Of a DNA stretch of 64,000 nt, positions 1-8,785 are shown piece after piece (the first letter of the stretch is position 1; each line of letters starts with the position of its first letter). The stretch is from positions 496,001 to 560,000 of the forward strand of contig NZ_JACOFX010000002.1 of NCBI RefSeq assembly GCF_014284125.1, written 5' to 3'. The stretch is from Undibacterium umbellatum. Lineage in GTDB: Bacteria > Pseudomonadota > Gammaproteobacteria > Burkholderiales > Burkholderiaceae_D. Made by a program: the position numbers and the translations under genes. The notes beneath the pieces were generated by a model that saw only the letters and a list, made by a program, of their open reading frames with translations, had not been told where the DNA came from and searched no databases.

Positions 1-1
1 T

Positions 2-1069
2 ACGGTGGCCCGTCTGGGCGGTGATGAATTCGTCATCATTCTCACCGATTTGCCAGAGACTGGTGATGTTGATATCGTCGCTGAAAAAATCCTGGCGGCC
101 CTGGCGCGCCCTTTCGAAATCAACGGGCATGATGTGTTTGTCACCGCCAGCATAGGTATTTCGCTTTACCCCAGAGATGGTGATCATGGCGAGATATTAT
201 TGCGTTATGCCGACATTGCCATGTACCGCGTCAAGGAACATGGTCGTAATAGCGTGCGCCAGTTTATTCCCGAGATGGGTGTCACCGCCATCAGTCGCCT
301 GAATATGGAGGGCGCATTGCGTCGTGCCCTGGAACGGCATGAACTCACTCTGCACTACCAGCCCAAGATAGAACTTGCTACAGGTACTATAGTCGGCGCA
401 GAAGCACTGGTACGCTGGCATCACCCACAGATAGGTTTGATACACCCCATAGAATTCATCCCGCTGGCAGAAGAAACTGGGCTCATCCTGCCTCTGGGCG
501 AATGGGTGCTGGCAGAGGCATGCCGCCAGCAAGTCAGCTGGAAAAAATCCGGCATGGCTGATTTGAAGATTGCCATCAATATGTCACCGCGCCAGTTCCG
601 GCAAGAGGACTTATCCGATCGAGTTGCTGCCATTTTTGCCGAAACCGGTGCCGACCCATCCCATGTCACGCTGGAGCTGACCGAGAGCATGGTCATGCAG
701 GATGTCAACAGTACTTTGGTGGCGCTGCGCGCATTGAAAAAATTGGGGGTGTCGATATCCCTGGATGATTTTGGCACCGGTTATTCCAGTCTCTCGTATT
801 TACGGCGTTTCCCCATCGATGAACTAAAAATAGATAAGTCCTTCATTAATGACATCCACGAAAATCCTGACGATGCGGCGATTGCCAGCGCCATCATTGC
901 CATGGCCTTAAGCCTGAGTTTGAGTGTCGTGGCCGAAGGTGTAGAAAAGAAAGAGCAAGCCGAACTCTTGCGCAAAATGGGTTGCAGCCAGGTGCAGGGA
1001 TATTATTTTGGCCGCCCCATGGATGCAGCAGGTTTTGCCGCTCGCTATCGTGAGCATATCAATGAGTAA
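2..1069 (+). CDS. GGDEF-EAL protein, 5' end missing (c-di-GMP phosphodiesterase/cyclase)
   Basis: The reading frame is already open at the window edge, so the N-terminus (sensor domain and start of GGDEF) is missing. The visible part begins with ARLGGDEF, an intact cyclase active-site motif, followed by the end of the GGDEF domain (about 80 residues) and a full EAL domain. EAL occurs near visible residue 133. Other conserved phosphodiesterase positions are present: NMSPRQF, ELTES, the LDDFGTGYSSL loop, ELKIDKSF, AEGVE and QGYYFGRP. The EAL domain should therefore be able to hydrolyse c-di-GMP; whether the GGDEF half is catalytic or regulatory cannot be told. The stop overlaps the next gene's likely start, suggesting cotranscription. 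Confidence 0.93.
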   Translation, partial: TVARLGGDEFVIILTDLPETGDVDIVAEKILAALARPFEINGHDVFVTASIGISLYPRDGDHGEILLRYADIAMYRVKEHGRNSVRQFIPEMGVTAISRLNMEGALRRALERHELTLHYQPKIELATGTIVGAEALVRWHHPQIGLIHPIEFIPLAEETGLILPLGEWVLAEACRQQVSWKKSGMADLKIAINMSPRQFRQEDLSDRVAAIFAETGADPSHVTLELTESMVMQDVNSTLVALRALKKLGVSISLDDFGTGYSSLSYLRRFPIDELKIDKSFINDIHENPDDAAIASAIIAMALSLSLSVVAEGVEKKEQAELLRKMGCSQVQGYYFGRPMDAAGFAARYREHINE

Positions 1070-1340
1070 ACTCATGAATAAGCTGATCTGGCGCAATGGT
1101 AAAGTAAGCGAAATCCCGGAATTGCTGATGGCAGCAACGCTGGAAAAATCAGCCGCTGTCGGCGCGGCGACTGTGTATCATTTCAAGCATGATGGGCAGG
1201 AAAAACTGGCGATTTCCCTGCCCGATGGTCAAGCCTTGATCATAGAGCCTCTACCCAGCGGCAGGCCACGCAGGCGGCGTGTCGATCCTCCTAAAACTGC
1301 GCAACTTGATCAGCTTTCAGATGCTGCTGATAAAAGCTGA
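1062..1340 (+). CDS. small hypothetical protein downstream of GGDEF-EAL gene
   Basis: A 92-residue protein of unknown function. I place the start at the ATG that overlaps the TAA of the GGDEF-EAL gene (ATGAGTAA), which suggests translational coupling; a second ATG lies four codons later. The N-terminal half contains a hydrophobic/aliphatic stretch (ELLMAATLEKSAAVGAA) and the C-terminal part a basic patch (PSGRPRRRRVDPP). There is no signal peptide or membrane segment. I do not recognise a family. Its stop lies six bases from the convergent aldo/keto reductase gene. Confidence 0.6.
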   Translation: MSKLMNKLIWRNGKVSEIPELLMAATLEKSAAVGAATVYHFKHDGQEKLAISLPDGQALIIEPLPSGRPRRRRVDPPKTAQLDQLSDAADKS

Positions 1341-1346
1341 ATTGTT

Positions 1347-2360
1347 TCACGGATGTTCACTATCGAGCAAAGCCATGGCATGATCGTTGTAGCGATTACC
1401 TGCTACTGCATCTGTTGGAACTGCGGCAGAGATTGCCTGCAAATCTGCTGCATCCAGTTCGACATCAAGCGCACCCAGTGCCTCTGTCAAACGGTCGCGA
1501 CGACGTGCACCTACGAGAGGAATGATGTCTTCGCCTTGTGCCAGTACCCAGGCGATTGCCGCTTGCGCCACGCTGATGCCCTTGCTGTTGGCGATGCCGC
1601 GCAATGCTTCGACCAGAGCCAGGTTACGCTCCAGATTGCCATCCTGGAAACGTGGGCTGATGCTGCGAAAATCCCTGGTGCCAGCATGGCGTTCCGGGCT
1701 CCAGTGACCACTGAGCAAACCACGCGACAATACGCCGTAGGCCGTGATGCCTATGCCCAATTCGCGGCAGACTGGCAAAATCTCAGCTTCTATGCCGCGT
1801 GAAAACAGCGAGTACTCTATCTGCAAATCACTGATGGCGTGGACAGCCGCCGCACGGCGCAGGCTGGCAGCACCGGCTTCCGACATACCGATGTGGCGCA
1901 CATAACCAGCTTTTACCATATCGGCGATGGCACCTATGGTGTCTTCCACCGGCACCTGCGGGTCTATGCGTGCCAGGCGATAGACATCTATGTGATCAGT
2001 ACCCAGGCGTTTCAGGCTATACGCCAGGGCGTTCTTGACGGCTGCCGGCCTACCATCCATACCTATCCAGTTGCCTGCCGGGTCTCGCAATGCGCCAAAC
2101 TTTACGCTGATCTTCACCTTTTCACGCGGCAGGCTTTGCAGTGCTTCTTGTATCAGTAATTCATTATGGCCCATGCCATAAAAATCACCCGTGTCGAGCA
2201 CGTCTATCCCTGCATCCAGCGCCGCATGGATAGTGGCGATGCTTTCGCCGCGATCAGCCGGGCCATATAAATCCGACATGCCCATGCAACCCAGGCCCAG
2301 TGCTGAAACTGCCGGGCCTTGTTTGCCCAATTGGCGTGTTGTCATTTTGTTCTGTGTCAT
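1347..2360 (-). CDS. aldo/keto reductase with Ala at the catalytic His position
   Basis: NADPH-dependent aldo/keto reductase (TIM barrel, 337 aa, usual family length). The N-terminus [20 protein letters not shown] is typical of the YakC/AKR13-like group. Catalytic Asp (about D56 in DTGDFYG), Tyr (Y61) and Lys (K87 in SVKFGA) are present. The canonical His, normally in YxHRxDP, falls in YRLARIDP and is Ala (about residue 130). As I recall, a subgroup of proteobacterial AKRs shares YRxARxDP, so this may be a subfamily trait and not damage. The substrate is unknown. It is divergent from a LysR gene, which probably regulates it. Confidence 0.9.
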   Translation of the reverse strand: MTQNKMTTRQLGKQGPAVSALGLGCMGMSDLYGPADRGESIATIHAALDAGIDVLDTGDFYGMGHNELLIQEALQSLPREKVKISVKFGALRDPAGNWIGMDGRPAAVKNALAYSLKRLGTDHIDVYRLARIDPQVPVEDTIGAIADMVKAGYVRHIGMSEAGAASLRRAAAVHAISDLQIEYSLFSRGIEAEILPVCRELGIGITAYGVLSRGLLSGHWSPERHAGTRDFRSISPRFQDGNLERNLALVEALRGIANSKGISVAQAAIAWVLAQGEDIIPLVGARRRDRLTEALGALDVELDAADLQAISAAVPTDAVAGNRYNDHAMALLDSEHP

Positions 2361-2425
2361 GCTGAAACTCCTTTGTCATTGCCTCAGCGGGTTTGCTGAA
2401 GATGTAGTCATTGTAGTTAGTCAGA

Positions 2426-2439
2426 ATTTATAGATAAAT
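2426..2439. promoter_or_regulatory. candidate LysR operator (ATTTAT-AG-ATAAAT)
   Basis: A perfect 6-bp inverted repeat with a 2-bp spacer sits in the 125-bp gap between the divergent aldo/keto reductase and LysR genes, about 47 bp upstream of the LysR start. It matches the general T-N11-A form of LysR-type binding sites. The assignment is positional and by symmetry only; the AT-rich context means a chance palindrome is possible. Confidence 0.35.
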
Positions 2440-2485
2440 ACGTTAAAATTGCCATTACTGTGCAAAAAATCTAAACAATGTGTGA

Positions 2486-3400
2486 ATGATGGACAAATTT
2501 CAGGCTATGCAGGTCTTTATCGCCGTGGTCGAGCAAAGCAGCTTCACCCGCGCTGCCGAGCAATTGCAAATGCCCAGGGCTAGCGTCACCCTGAGCATCA
2601 AGCAACTGGAAACCCATTTGGGCACGCGCCTCTTGCAAAGAACCACACGCCAGGTGAATACCACTGCGGATGGTGACGCTTATTACCAGCGGTGCGTGCG
2701 TCTGCTGGCTGACCTGGAAGAGACAGAATCCGCATTCAGCCATAGCCTGCTTAACCCGCGTGGCAAGCTCAGGATTAATTTGCAAGGTTCGCTGGGCAAG
2801 TATTTCGTCGTCCCGGCCCTGCCTGGGTTTAGTGCCAAGTATCCTTTGATAGAACTCGAGGTCGGCATGAGTGACCGACTGGTTGACCTGGTACGGGAAG
2901 GCGTTGATTGCGTCTTGCGTGGCGGTGAGTTACGCGACTCCAGCTTGATCGCCAAACGGGTAGCACTGATGACGCAAATTACCTGTGCTAGCTGCGGTTA
3001 CCTACAAAAGCATGGCGTACCGGAGACGCTGGATGATTTGCCTGCACATCTGGCAGTGAATTATTTCTCGTCACAGACGGGCCGGAATATGGATTTTGAA
3101 TTTGTCATCGACGGTAAAGTACAGACCACGGCCTTGAAAGGACAACTGGCAGTCAATGATGTTGATGCCTATGTCGCAAGCGCAGAAGCGGGTTATGGCC
3201 TGATACAACTGCCGCGCTTCCATGTGGCTGCCCAACTGGTAGCAGGCAGCATGCAGGAAGTCTTGCCAGGGATGCGGCCACCGCCCATGCCTGTATCCAT
3301 ACTGTATCCCCATCACCGGCAGTTATCGCCCAGAGTCAGGGTGTTTGTCGAATGGCTGACGGAATTGATGGAAGCGCATGCAGACAAATTCAGGGCTTGA
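2486..3400 (+). CDS. LysR-family transcriptional regulator
   Basis: 304 aa, standard LysR length. An N-terminal winged helix-turn-helix (about residues 5-62: FTRAAEQLQMPRASVTLSI, then THLGTRLLQRTTRQV) is followed by a periplasmic-binding-like effector domain (about 90-300, beginning GKLRINLQGSLGKYFVVPALP). The close second ATG at 2489 could be the real start. It is transcribed divergently from the aldo/keto reductase, the usual arrangement for a LysR regulator and its target; the pairing and the effector are inferences. The DNA-binding domain and linker look complete. Confidence 0.92.
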   Translation: MMDKFQAMQVFIAVVEQSSFTRAAEQLQMPRASVTLSIKQLETHLGTRLLQRTTRQVNTTADGDAYYQRCVRLLADLEETESAFSHSLLNPRGKLRINLQGSLGKYFVVPALPGFSAKYPLIELEVGMSDRLVDLVREGVDCVLRGGELRDSSLIAKRVALMTQITCASCGYLQKHGVPETLDDLPAHLAVNYFSSQTGRNMDFEFVIDGKVQTTALKGQLAVNDVDAYVASAEAGYGLIQLPRFHVAAQLVAGSMQEVLPGMRPPPMPVSILYPHHRQLSPRVRVFVEWLTELMEAHADKFRA

Positions 3401-3534
3401 ACAATATTAAAAATGTATTATTTATCTGGCTGGCTTATAGTTTGTGGCTTATTTCCACTATTTTTGTCCTCGCACAAGCCATAGTAGCAAGTCAACACCT
3501 GACATATCCACCTTGTTTCCCTTATCATGCTGTC

Positions 3535-4113
3535 ATGACAGAAGATCAGGAAGTTCTCCTCCCCCCTTATCCTGGTGTCCAGGAAAAAGACATACTACTG
3601 GTACAAACGCCAGCAGACGCAGAGCAAGCCTATGCAGAGATGCAGGCAGCCGATATTTTGGGTTTTGATACCGAATCCAAGCCGGTATTCTTCAAGGGCC
3701 AGCAATCCGATGGTCCGCATCTGATACAACTCGCTACCGACAGCAAGGCTTACCTCTTTCCCACAGTCAAGGTGCAAAATACCGACGCCGTGAAAGCCTT
3801 GCTGGAATCCAAAGAGATACTTAAGGTTGGCTTTGGGCTCAGCGATGACATGAAACGCCTGAAAATCAAACTTGGTATCTCGCCACAGCATGTGCTTGAC
3901 CTCGCACGTGCCATGCGTGAGAGCAAGCAGCGTGACATGGGGGCGAAAGCAGCAGTGGCCAAATATTTTGGCATGCAATTGCAAAAATCCAAGAAAACCT
4001 CGACCTCCAACTGGGCTACCCCAGCTCTGAATGACAGACAAATCATGTATGCCGCCAATGATGCGCAAGTGGCATTGCTGGTCTATAGAAAGTGGTTGGC
4101 ACTTAAGCAGTGA
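3535..4113 (+). CDS. DEDDy 3'-5' exonuclease domain protein (RNase D/WRN-exo-like)
   Basis: 192 aa from the ATG at 3535; upstream in-frame codons encode a hydrophobic run overlapping the LysR 3' end and are unlikely to be translated. The whole protein is a single 3'-5' exonuclease fold. Exo I is FDTES (D45, E47), exo II lies in GFGLSDDMKRL (D104/D105), and exo III is YAANDAQ (Y172, D176), giving the DEDDy arrangement of RNase D, the WRN exonuclease and the DNA polymerase I proofreading domain. There is no HRDC domain, so it is shorter than RNase D. It probably acts on RNA or DNA ends in the cytoplasm; the substrate is not evident. Confidence 0.9.
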   Translation: MTEDQEVLLPPYPGVQEKDILLVQTPADAEQAYAEMQAADILGFDTESKPVFFKGQQSDGPHLIQLATDSKAYLFPTVKVQNTDAVKALLESKEILKVGFGLSDDMKRLKIKLGISPQHVLDLARAMRESKQRDMGAKAAVAKYFGMQLQKSKKTSTSNWATPALNDRQIMYAANDAQVALLVYRKWLALKQ

Positions 4114-4184
4114 TGCAGCAGGGATGAACTTAAAGCTGCCTCCGGGGTCAGATGGCTCACGATAGCTGCGCTGATAGGAAATGT

Positions 4185-4958
4185 ATGCTGACCAGAAAGA
4201 AGGTGCTGTTGCTGCTTGCTGGCGCTTGTTTTAGTTTGTTTAACCAGGCAGCACAGGCAGATGGCCTGGCAGATTTAAAGGCTGCACTGGCGCGTTTGCC
4301 AGGTCAAACTCCTTTAAAGGCCATAGTCGAAGCAAAAACCTGGAGCCGTCAGGGAGAAGGTAAATAGCTTGAAGAGCAAAACGGCCAAGTTAGCATCATG
4401 CTTGATGATAGCTCGCGTGGCTTGCAGCTGCTTTACAACAAAGACTTATTGACGCGTCTGGAAACAGAAGAGCGTGCCAGGGAGAAAGATCCCAAAGCCA
4501 AAACACCCACCATTGCTGCCATTAAGGAAGTAAATTCATCAGAGCTGCGTCCCATGATTTCTGCAGTTGGTAATCTGTCGCGGGCACTCGAGAAAGCCAT
4601 ATTTAAAACCGAAAAAACCGATGCCATCTATAACGGCAAAGCGGCTCGCTTGCTGAGCTTTGAGATACCTGTTGAAAAGCTCTCGGAAAAAGAACGCAAA
4701 TACGTCAAAAAATTCGATGGCAATCTGGAAATCTGGATCGCCGCTGATGGTACGCCTATGGGCAGCCGCTTGCATCAGGCTATTTCCGGGCGTGCTTTCG
4801 TGGTCATCAGCTTTGACACCAAATACGAAGAAGAGCTGGTATATGGCGTGAGCGGCGACCGACTGATCATTATAAAAAAAGAAAGCAAGAACAGTGGCTC
4901 AGGCGCGGGTGAGAAAGGTGAGATGCGCGTCATCAAATCTTTGCAAGTGCAATCCTGA
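4185..4958 (+). pseudogene. exported hypothetical protein gene interrupted by in-frame TAG
   Basis: One continuous frame runs from ATG 4185 (after AGGAAA) to 4958, interrupted by a single TAG at 4365-4367. The first part encodes a signal peptide (LTRKKVLLLLAGACF, cleavage probably after AQA) and about 35 mature residues ending WSRQGEGK. The second resumes immediately with LEEQNGQVSI and continues about 190 residues, charged and helix-rich (ETEERAREKDPKAKTP). Both sides read as the same protein, so a nonsense mutation or sequencing error is likely. An internal restart at ATG 4398 would lack the signal peptide. I recognise the pattern as a conserved hypothetical exported protein but know no function. 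Confidence 0.75.
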
Positions 4959-5075
4959 TATGTTTAAGCATTGCTGCAACGCAATAACGATAATGCATAA
5001 TTGTTTTGTCGATTTATTTTGGTTTGACATTACAATGTAGTGATGTAAAGCTAGTCTCCAAGAAAGGTATTTCCA

Positions 5076-8000
5076 GTGTTTAGCACGCATTCTTCCTCTC
5101 CTTCTTCAGTTTCTGCCCCTAGTAAACACAAACTGCGCAACTTAACCGCTATTGCTTTGCTGGTATGTCTGGCTTATGGGGTCTATGTTCCTGTTACCAA
5201 TGCCGCCTCGGTGCTGGCAGAAGGCTCTGCAGCAGTTGCAGTGAATACAAAGAAAGTCATCAGCCATGACGTCTATGCAAATTGGCGCAGCATACAGGGC
5301 AATGTTCTGAGCCGTGACGGCAACTGGGCCGCCTATGCTCTGGTAGGGCAAGAGTCTGATGGCGAAGTCGTCGTCAGGAATTTGAAGGATGGTCGCGAAT
5401 TACGTGCGCCGCGTGGCACTACACCGGCATTCAGTGCGGATGGACGTTATCTGGCTTTTGCGATTGCACCAACCAGGGTAGAGCTGGACAAGGCCAAGAA
5501 AGAAAAAAAGAAGGGGGATGACTTGCCCAAATCTGGCCTGGGTATCATGAATCTGGCGACTGGGAAAATCGAAAACCTGGACCGGGTAAAACGTTTTGCC
5601 TGGCCAGAAGAAGGGGGCAATTTCCTTGCAGTCTTGCTCGATGCACCCAAGGAAGCAAAAAAAGAAGCAAAAAAAGACGCTGAAACTGCCGCGAAGGATG
5701 AAGACGATCAACAAGCAGCTACCGCCAATGCTTCAGCAAAGAAAAAAGATACCGGCACAGAGTTTTTATTGATGGATGTGGCAAATGCCAAGCGCGATAG
5801 CTTCAAAGACGTCGCTGATTTTACCTGGTCTAAAAATGGTGAGCTACTGGCTTTGAATGTCATCACCAAAGACACGCAAAAAGAGGGCGCGCGGGAAGGT
5901 GTCTACCTGATCAGTCCGCAAGACTTGACGCCACGTGCAGTCATGGCTGGGGCTGGCAGTTACAAGCATATGAATTTTGATGAGGCAGGACGACAACTGG
6001 CTTTCGTCAGCAATCGTGATGATCTTACAAAGAAGCGTGCTGAAGCAGAAAAATCTGGCAAGAAAAGCGCTGATGCTGACAAGACTGACAAAGCCGAAAA
6101 AGAAATTACTGCTTTCAACCTGTATTACTGGCGAGCTGGCGATAGTGAAGCCAAAGCCATCGTCACTGCCGACACTGCAGGTCTGCCTACGGGTTGGCTG
6201 CCAAGTGAACATGCCAGTCTGAGTTTCAGCAAGGATGGTCAGCGCCTGTTCTTTGGTACGGCAGAACTGGCCAAGGCTGATCCCAAAGATGCACCAGAAC
6301 CCTTCAAGGTTGATCTTTGGCACTGGAAGGATCTTGAGCTGCAATCCATGCAAAAGGTCAGGGCCGAGAAAGAGAAACAGCGCAGTTACAAGGCTGTATT
6401 TCATATTGCTGAGCAACGCTTCGTCCAGCTTGCCAACAAGAATATCCCGAATGTGTTGATCAATGATAATCCGCGTTTTGCCATGGGGGGCAGTGATGTG
6501 CCTTACAAGATGTTGCAGTCATGGGATGCGCTGTATCACGATGCATATGCAGTAGATTTGCAAACTGGCCAGGCTCGTTTGCTGGCGCAAAAACTGCGCT
6601 ATGTGCCCAGCCTGTCGCCAGGTGGAAAATACGTCATGGCCTTTGATGCCAACAGCAGTATCTGGTATTGCTGGTCAACCGTCGATGGCAGCAAAATCAA
6701 CCTGACTGGCAAAATTAAGGCACGTTTTGAAGATACCAAGCGCGATACGCCAGAGGTCAAGGACGCCTATGGCTTCGCAGGCTGGACCGAAGATGATGCA
6801 AGCGTAGTCTTGTATGATCAGTTTGATTTGTGGGAAGTAAATCTGCAGAATCAAAGCAGCCGTAACCTGACTGCAGGCTATGGCCGCAAGCACAATCTGG
6901 AATTGCGTTATGTTCCTTTGGATATGGAGAAAAAACCTCCTGCTGACGAACCTTCCGCAGTGGCCGAAGCCAAGGCTTTGCCGAAGGGGGCCTGGATATT
7001 GGCAGCTACCAATGAAGGTAATCGCTCCACTGGTTATTACCAGCAAAATCCAAAATCTGGTGAACCCGTAAAATTGATACATGGCGATAAAATGTTTGCT
7101 GGGCTGATCAAGGCCAAGAAGGCAGATACGGTCTTGTTCACTCAACAAAGCTTCACGGAATTTCCGGACTTGTGGAGCAGTAACCTGGCTTTGCAAAGCC
7201 CGCAAAAAATCAGTAACGCCAATCCCCAGCAAGCCCAATTCAACTGGGGCAAGCAGGAAATGATTGAATACACCAGCCTGGATGGCAAGAAACTCAAAGC
7301 CTTGCTGGCCAAGCCTGAGAATTTTGATCCGGCAAAAAAATATCCGATGATGGTGTACATCTATGAAAACATGTCAGACAATCTGCACCGCTATGTCGCA
7401 CCTGCACCTGCCCAGAACATCAATGTCACCCGTTACCTGAGTAATGGCTATATCGTATTGCGCCCGGACATCGTCTATAAAACCGGGCATCCGGGTAAGA
7501 GCGCGTACAACGCTGTTGTGCCAGCAGTACAAAAAGTACTGGCGCAAGGCTATGTTGATCCCAAGCGCGTGGGCATACAAGGCCATAGCTGGGGCGCTTA
7601 CCAGATCAATTACCTGATCACGCAAACCAATATGTTCCGTGCTGTCGAAGCAGGCGCATCCATGGCAAACATGATCAGTGGTTATGGCGGTATACGCTGG
7701 GGCACAGGCATGAGTCGCGCCTTCCAGTATGAAAAGCAGCAAAGCCGTATAGGTGGCGCACCCTGGAACAAGACGGCAGAATACATAGAAAATTCACCGA
7801 TATTCCATGTCGATAAAGTTCAGACGCCTTACCTGACTATCCATAATGATGATGACGATGCCGTGCCATGGTATCAGGCCATAGAATTTTTCACGGCCTT
7901 GCGCCAGTTGGGCAAGGAGGCTTACTGGTTCAATTTCAACGGTGAAAAACATGGCTTGAAAGAGCGTGACAATATGAAGTATTTCACGGTACACATGGCG

Positions 8001-8129
8001 GAGTTCTTTGATCATTACCTGCTGGGCAGCCCACGCCCAGAATGGATGGACAAGCCTGTTCCTTATCTTGAGCGGGGCAAGCGCGATGTGATGGGGCAAT
8101 TCAAGCCTGTGGGGGCGAAGGCTGATTAA
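5076..8129 (+). CDS. S9-family serine peptidase (prolyl oligopeptidase-like), exported
   Basis: 1017 aa; GTG start with AGAAAGG eight bases upstream. An N-terminal hydrophobic segment (about residues 23-44) suggests a signal peptide. About 650 residues of WD40/beta-propeller-like repeats follow, containing Lys/Ala-rich low-complexity inserts around residues 130-150, 190-225 and 315-345. The C-terminal alpha/beta-hydrolase domain has the nucleophile in GHSWGAYQ (Ser838), acidic residues in DDDDAVPW (about 924) and His959 in GEKHGLK, forming the Ser-Asp-His triad. Family members cleave short peptides after proline or related residues. GHSWGAYQ replaces the common GxSxGG. A periplasmic peptide scavenging role is inferred. 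Confidence 0.92.
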   Translation: MFSTHSSSPSSVSAPSKHKLRNLTAIALLVCLAYGVYVPVTNAASVLAEGSAAVAVNTKKVISHDVYANWRSIQGNVLSRDGNWAAYALVGQESDGEVVVRNLKDGRELRAPRGTTPAFSADGRYLAFAIAPTRVELDKAKKEKKKGDDLPKSGLGIMNLATGKIENLDRVKRFAWPEEGGNFLAVLLDAPKEAKKEAKKDAETAAKDEDDQQAATANASAKKKDTGTEFLLMDVANAKRDSFKDVADFTWSKNGELLALNVITKDTQKEGAREGVYLISPQDLTPRAVMAGAGSYKHMNFDEAGRQLAFVSNRDDLTKKRAEAEKSGKKSADADKTDKAEKEITAFNLYYWRAGDSEAKAIVTADTAGLPTGWLPSEHASLSFSKDGQRLFFGTAELAKADPKDAPEPFKVDLWHWKDLELQSMQKVRAEKEKQRSYKAVFHIAEQRFVQLANKNIPNVLINDNPRFAMGGSDVPYKMLQSWDALYHDAYAVDLQTGQARLLAQKLRYVPSLSPGGKYVMAFDANSSIWYCWSTVDGSKINLTGKIKARFEDTKRDTPEVKDAYGFAGWTEDDASVVLYDQFDLWEVNLQNQSSRNLTAGYGRKHNLELRYVPLDMEKKPPADEPSAVAEAKALPKGAWILAATNEGNRSTGYYQQNPKSGEPVKLIHGDKMFAGLIKAKKADTVLFTQQSFTEFPDLWSSNLALQSPQKISNANPQQAQFNWGKQEMIEYTSLDGKKLKALLAKPENFDPAKKYPMMVYIYENMSDNLHRYVAPAPAQNINVTRYLSNGYIVLRPDIVYKTGHPGKSAYNAVVPAVQKVLAQGYVDPKRVGIQGHSWGAYQINYLITQTNMFRAVEAGASMANMISGYGGIRWGTGMSRAFQYEKQQSRIGGAPWNKTAEYIENSPIFHVDKVQTPYLTIHNDDDDAVPWYQAIEFFTALRQLGKEAYWFNFNGEKHGLKERDNMKYFTVHMAEFFDHYLLGSPRPEWMDKPVPYLERGKRDVMGQFKPVGAKAD

Positions 8130-8406
8130 GGCAACAGAGTCCATTCGTGGCTCTTTGCTGGTTGACAGATTGGCCCGTGCTGGAATGTTTTAGCTTCATC
8201 TCCAAGCCATTTGCAAGCACCGCAGCGGGAGAGGTAAGGGTGAGGATGGGGTTCATTCGATAAACCGTATTCAAATTATCGTCGCTCCAGCGAAGGCTGG
8301 AGGCTACCGGGCTGGCGCTCCAGTGGCGTTCGTCGTGCACTTGAGTCGTTATTAAAGCGATTGCCCTTCGTGGATACAAGCCGGGTCTCGGCCCGGCAGC
8401 CGAAAT

Positions 8407-8432
8407 TCTTTCTTTGCGTCGCCAAAGAAAGA
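8407..8432. repeat. perfect 10-bp hairpin in intergenic region
   Basis: TCTTTCTTTG (8407-8416), loop CGTCGC, CAAAGAAAGA (8423-8432). It lies in the 656-bp gene-free interval 8130-8785 between the S9 peptidase and an AraC gene and is part of a larger structured block (see 8480-8571). The 8130-8400 part is GC-rich with many short direct repeats and no convincing gene. The motif resembles dispersed intergenic repeats I have seen in beta- and gammaproteobacterial genomes, often wrongly called as short hypothetical proteins; genome-wide copy number cannot be seen here. Confidence 0.7.
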
Positions 8433-8479
8433 GTTCAAAGAAAGGCGACCCAGGCGTCGTCGCCCCCTGAAGGGGGTTC

Positions 8480-8571
8480 CCGTTTGTGCAGTACAAAAAA
8501 TGGGAAGGCCCGAAACTCGCTTCGCTCAGACAACGGTCCTTCTTAATCCATTTTCTGTAATGCACAAACGG
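8480..8571. repeat. 92-bp long inverted repeat (candidate dispersed palindromic element)
   Basis: The two 24-bp arms (8480-8503 and 8548-8571) are inverted copies with two mismatches; both carry the CCGTTTGTGCA / TGCACAAACGG end. Inner bases GAAGG and CCTTC extend the stem. Immediately upstream is CCCCCT-GA-AGGGGG (8463-8476). As RNA or extruded DNA this would form a large stem with a roughly 30-base loop. No credible coding sequence crosses it: the short open frames here have no ribosome binding sites and no family resemblance. Confidence 0.75.
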
Positions 8572-8603
8572 CGTCGACACATGGGAACTGCGGAAAGTCA
8601 AAA

Positions 8604-8646
<43 letters not shown>

Positions 8647-8785
8647 TACCCATTCGGCAGCAATCCAGATGATCTGAGCAAATTAGTAACAATGGCCAAA
8701 CAAACCAAACACTGGCCCTCATAAAACTTCAAAAATGTCGTAAACGTCCAATACATACACCATGTAAGCAGGTAGCATCCACTAC

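Noticed and set aside
4365..4367. Possible stop-codon recoding (TAG read as an amino acid)
   Set aside because: Two frames are interrupted by TAG, but intact genes such as the POT transporter end normally at TAG and no suppressor tRNA is visible. Decay or error is simpler.
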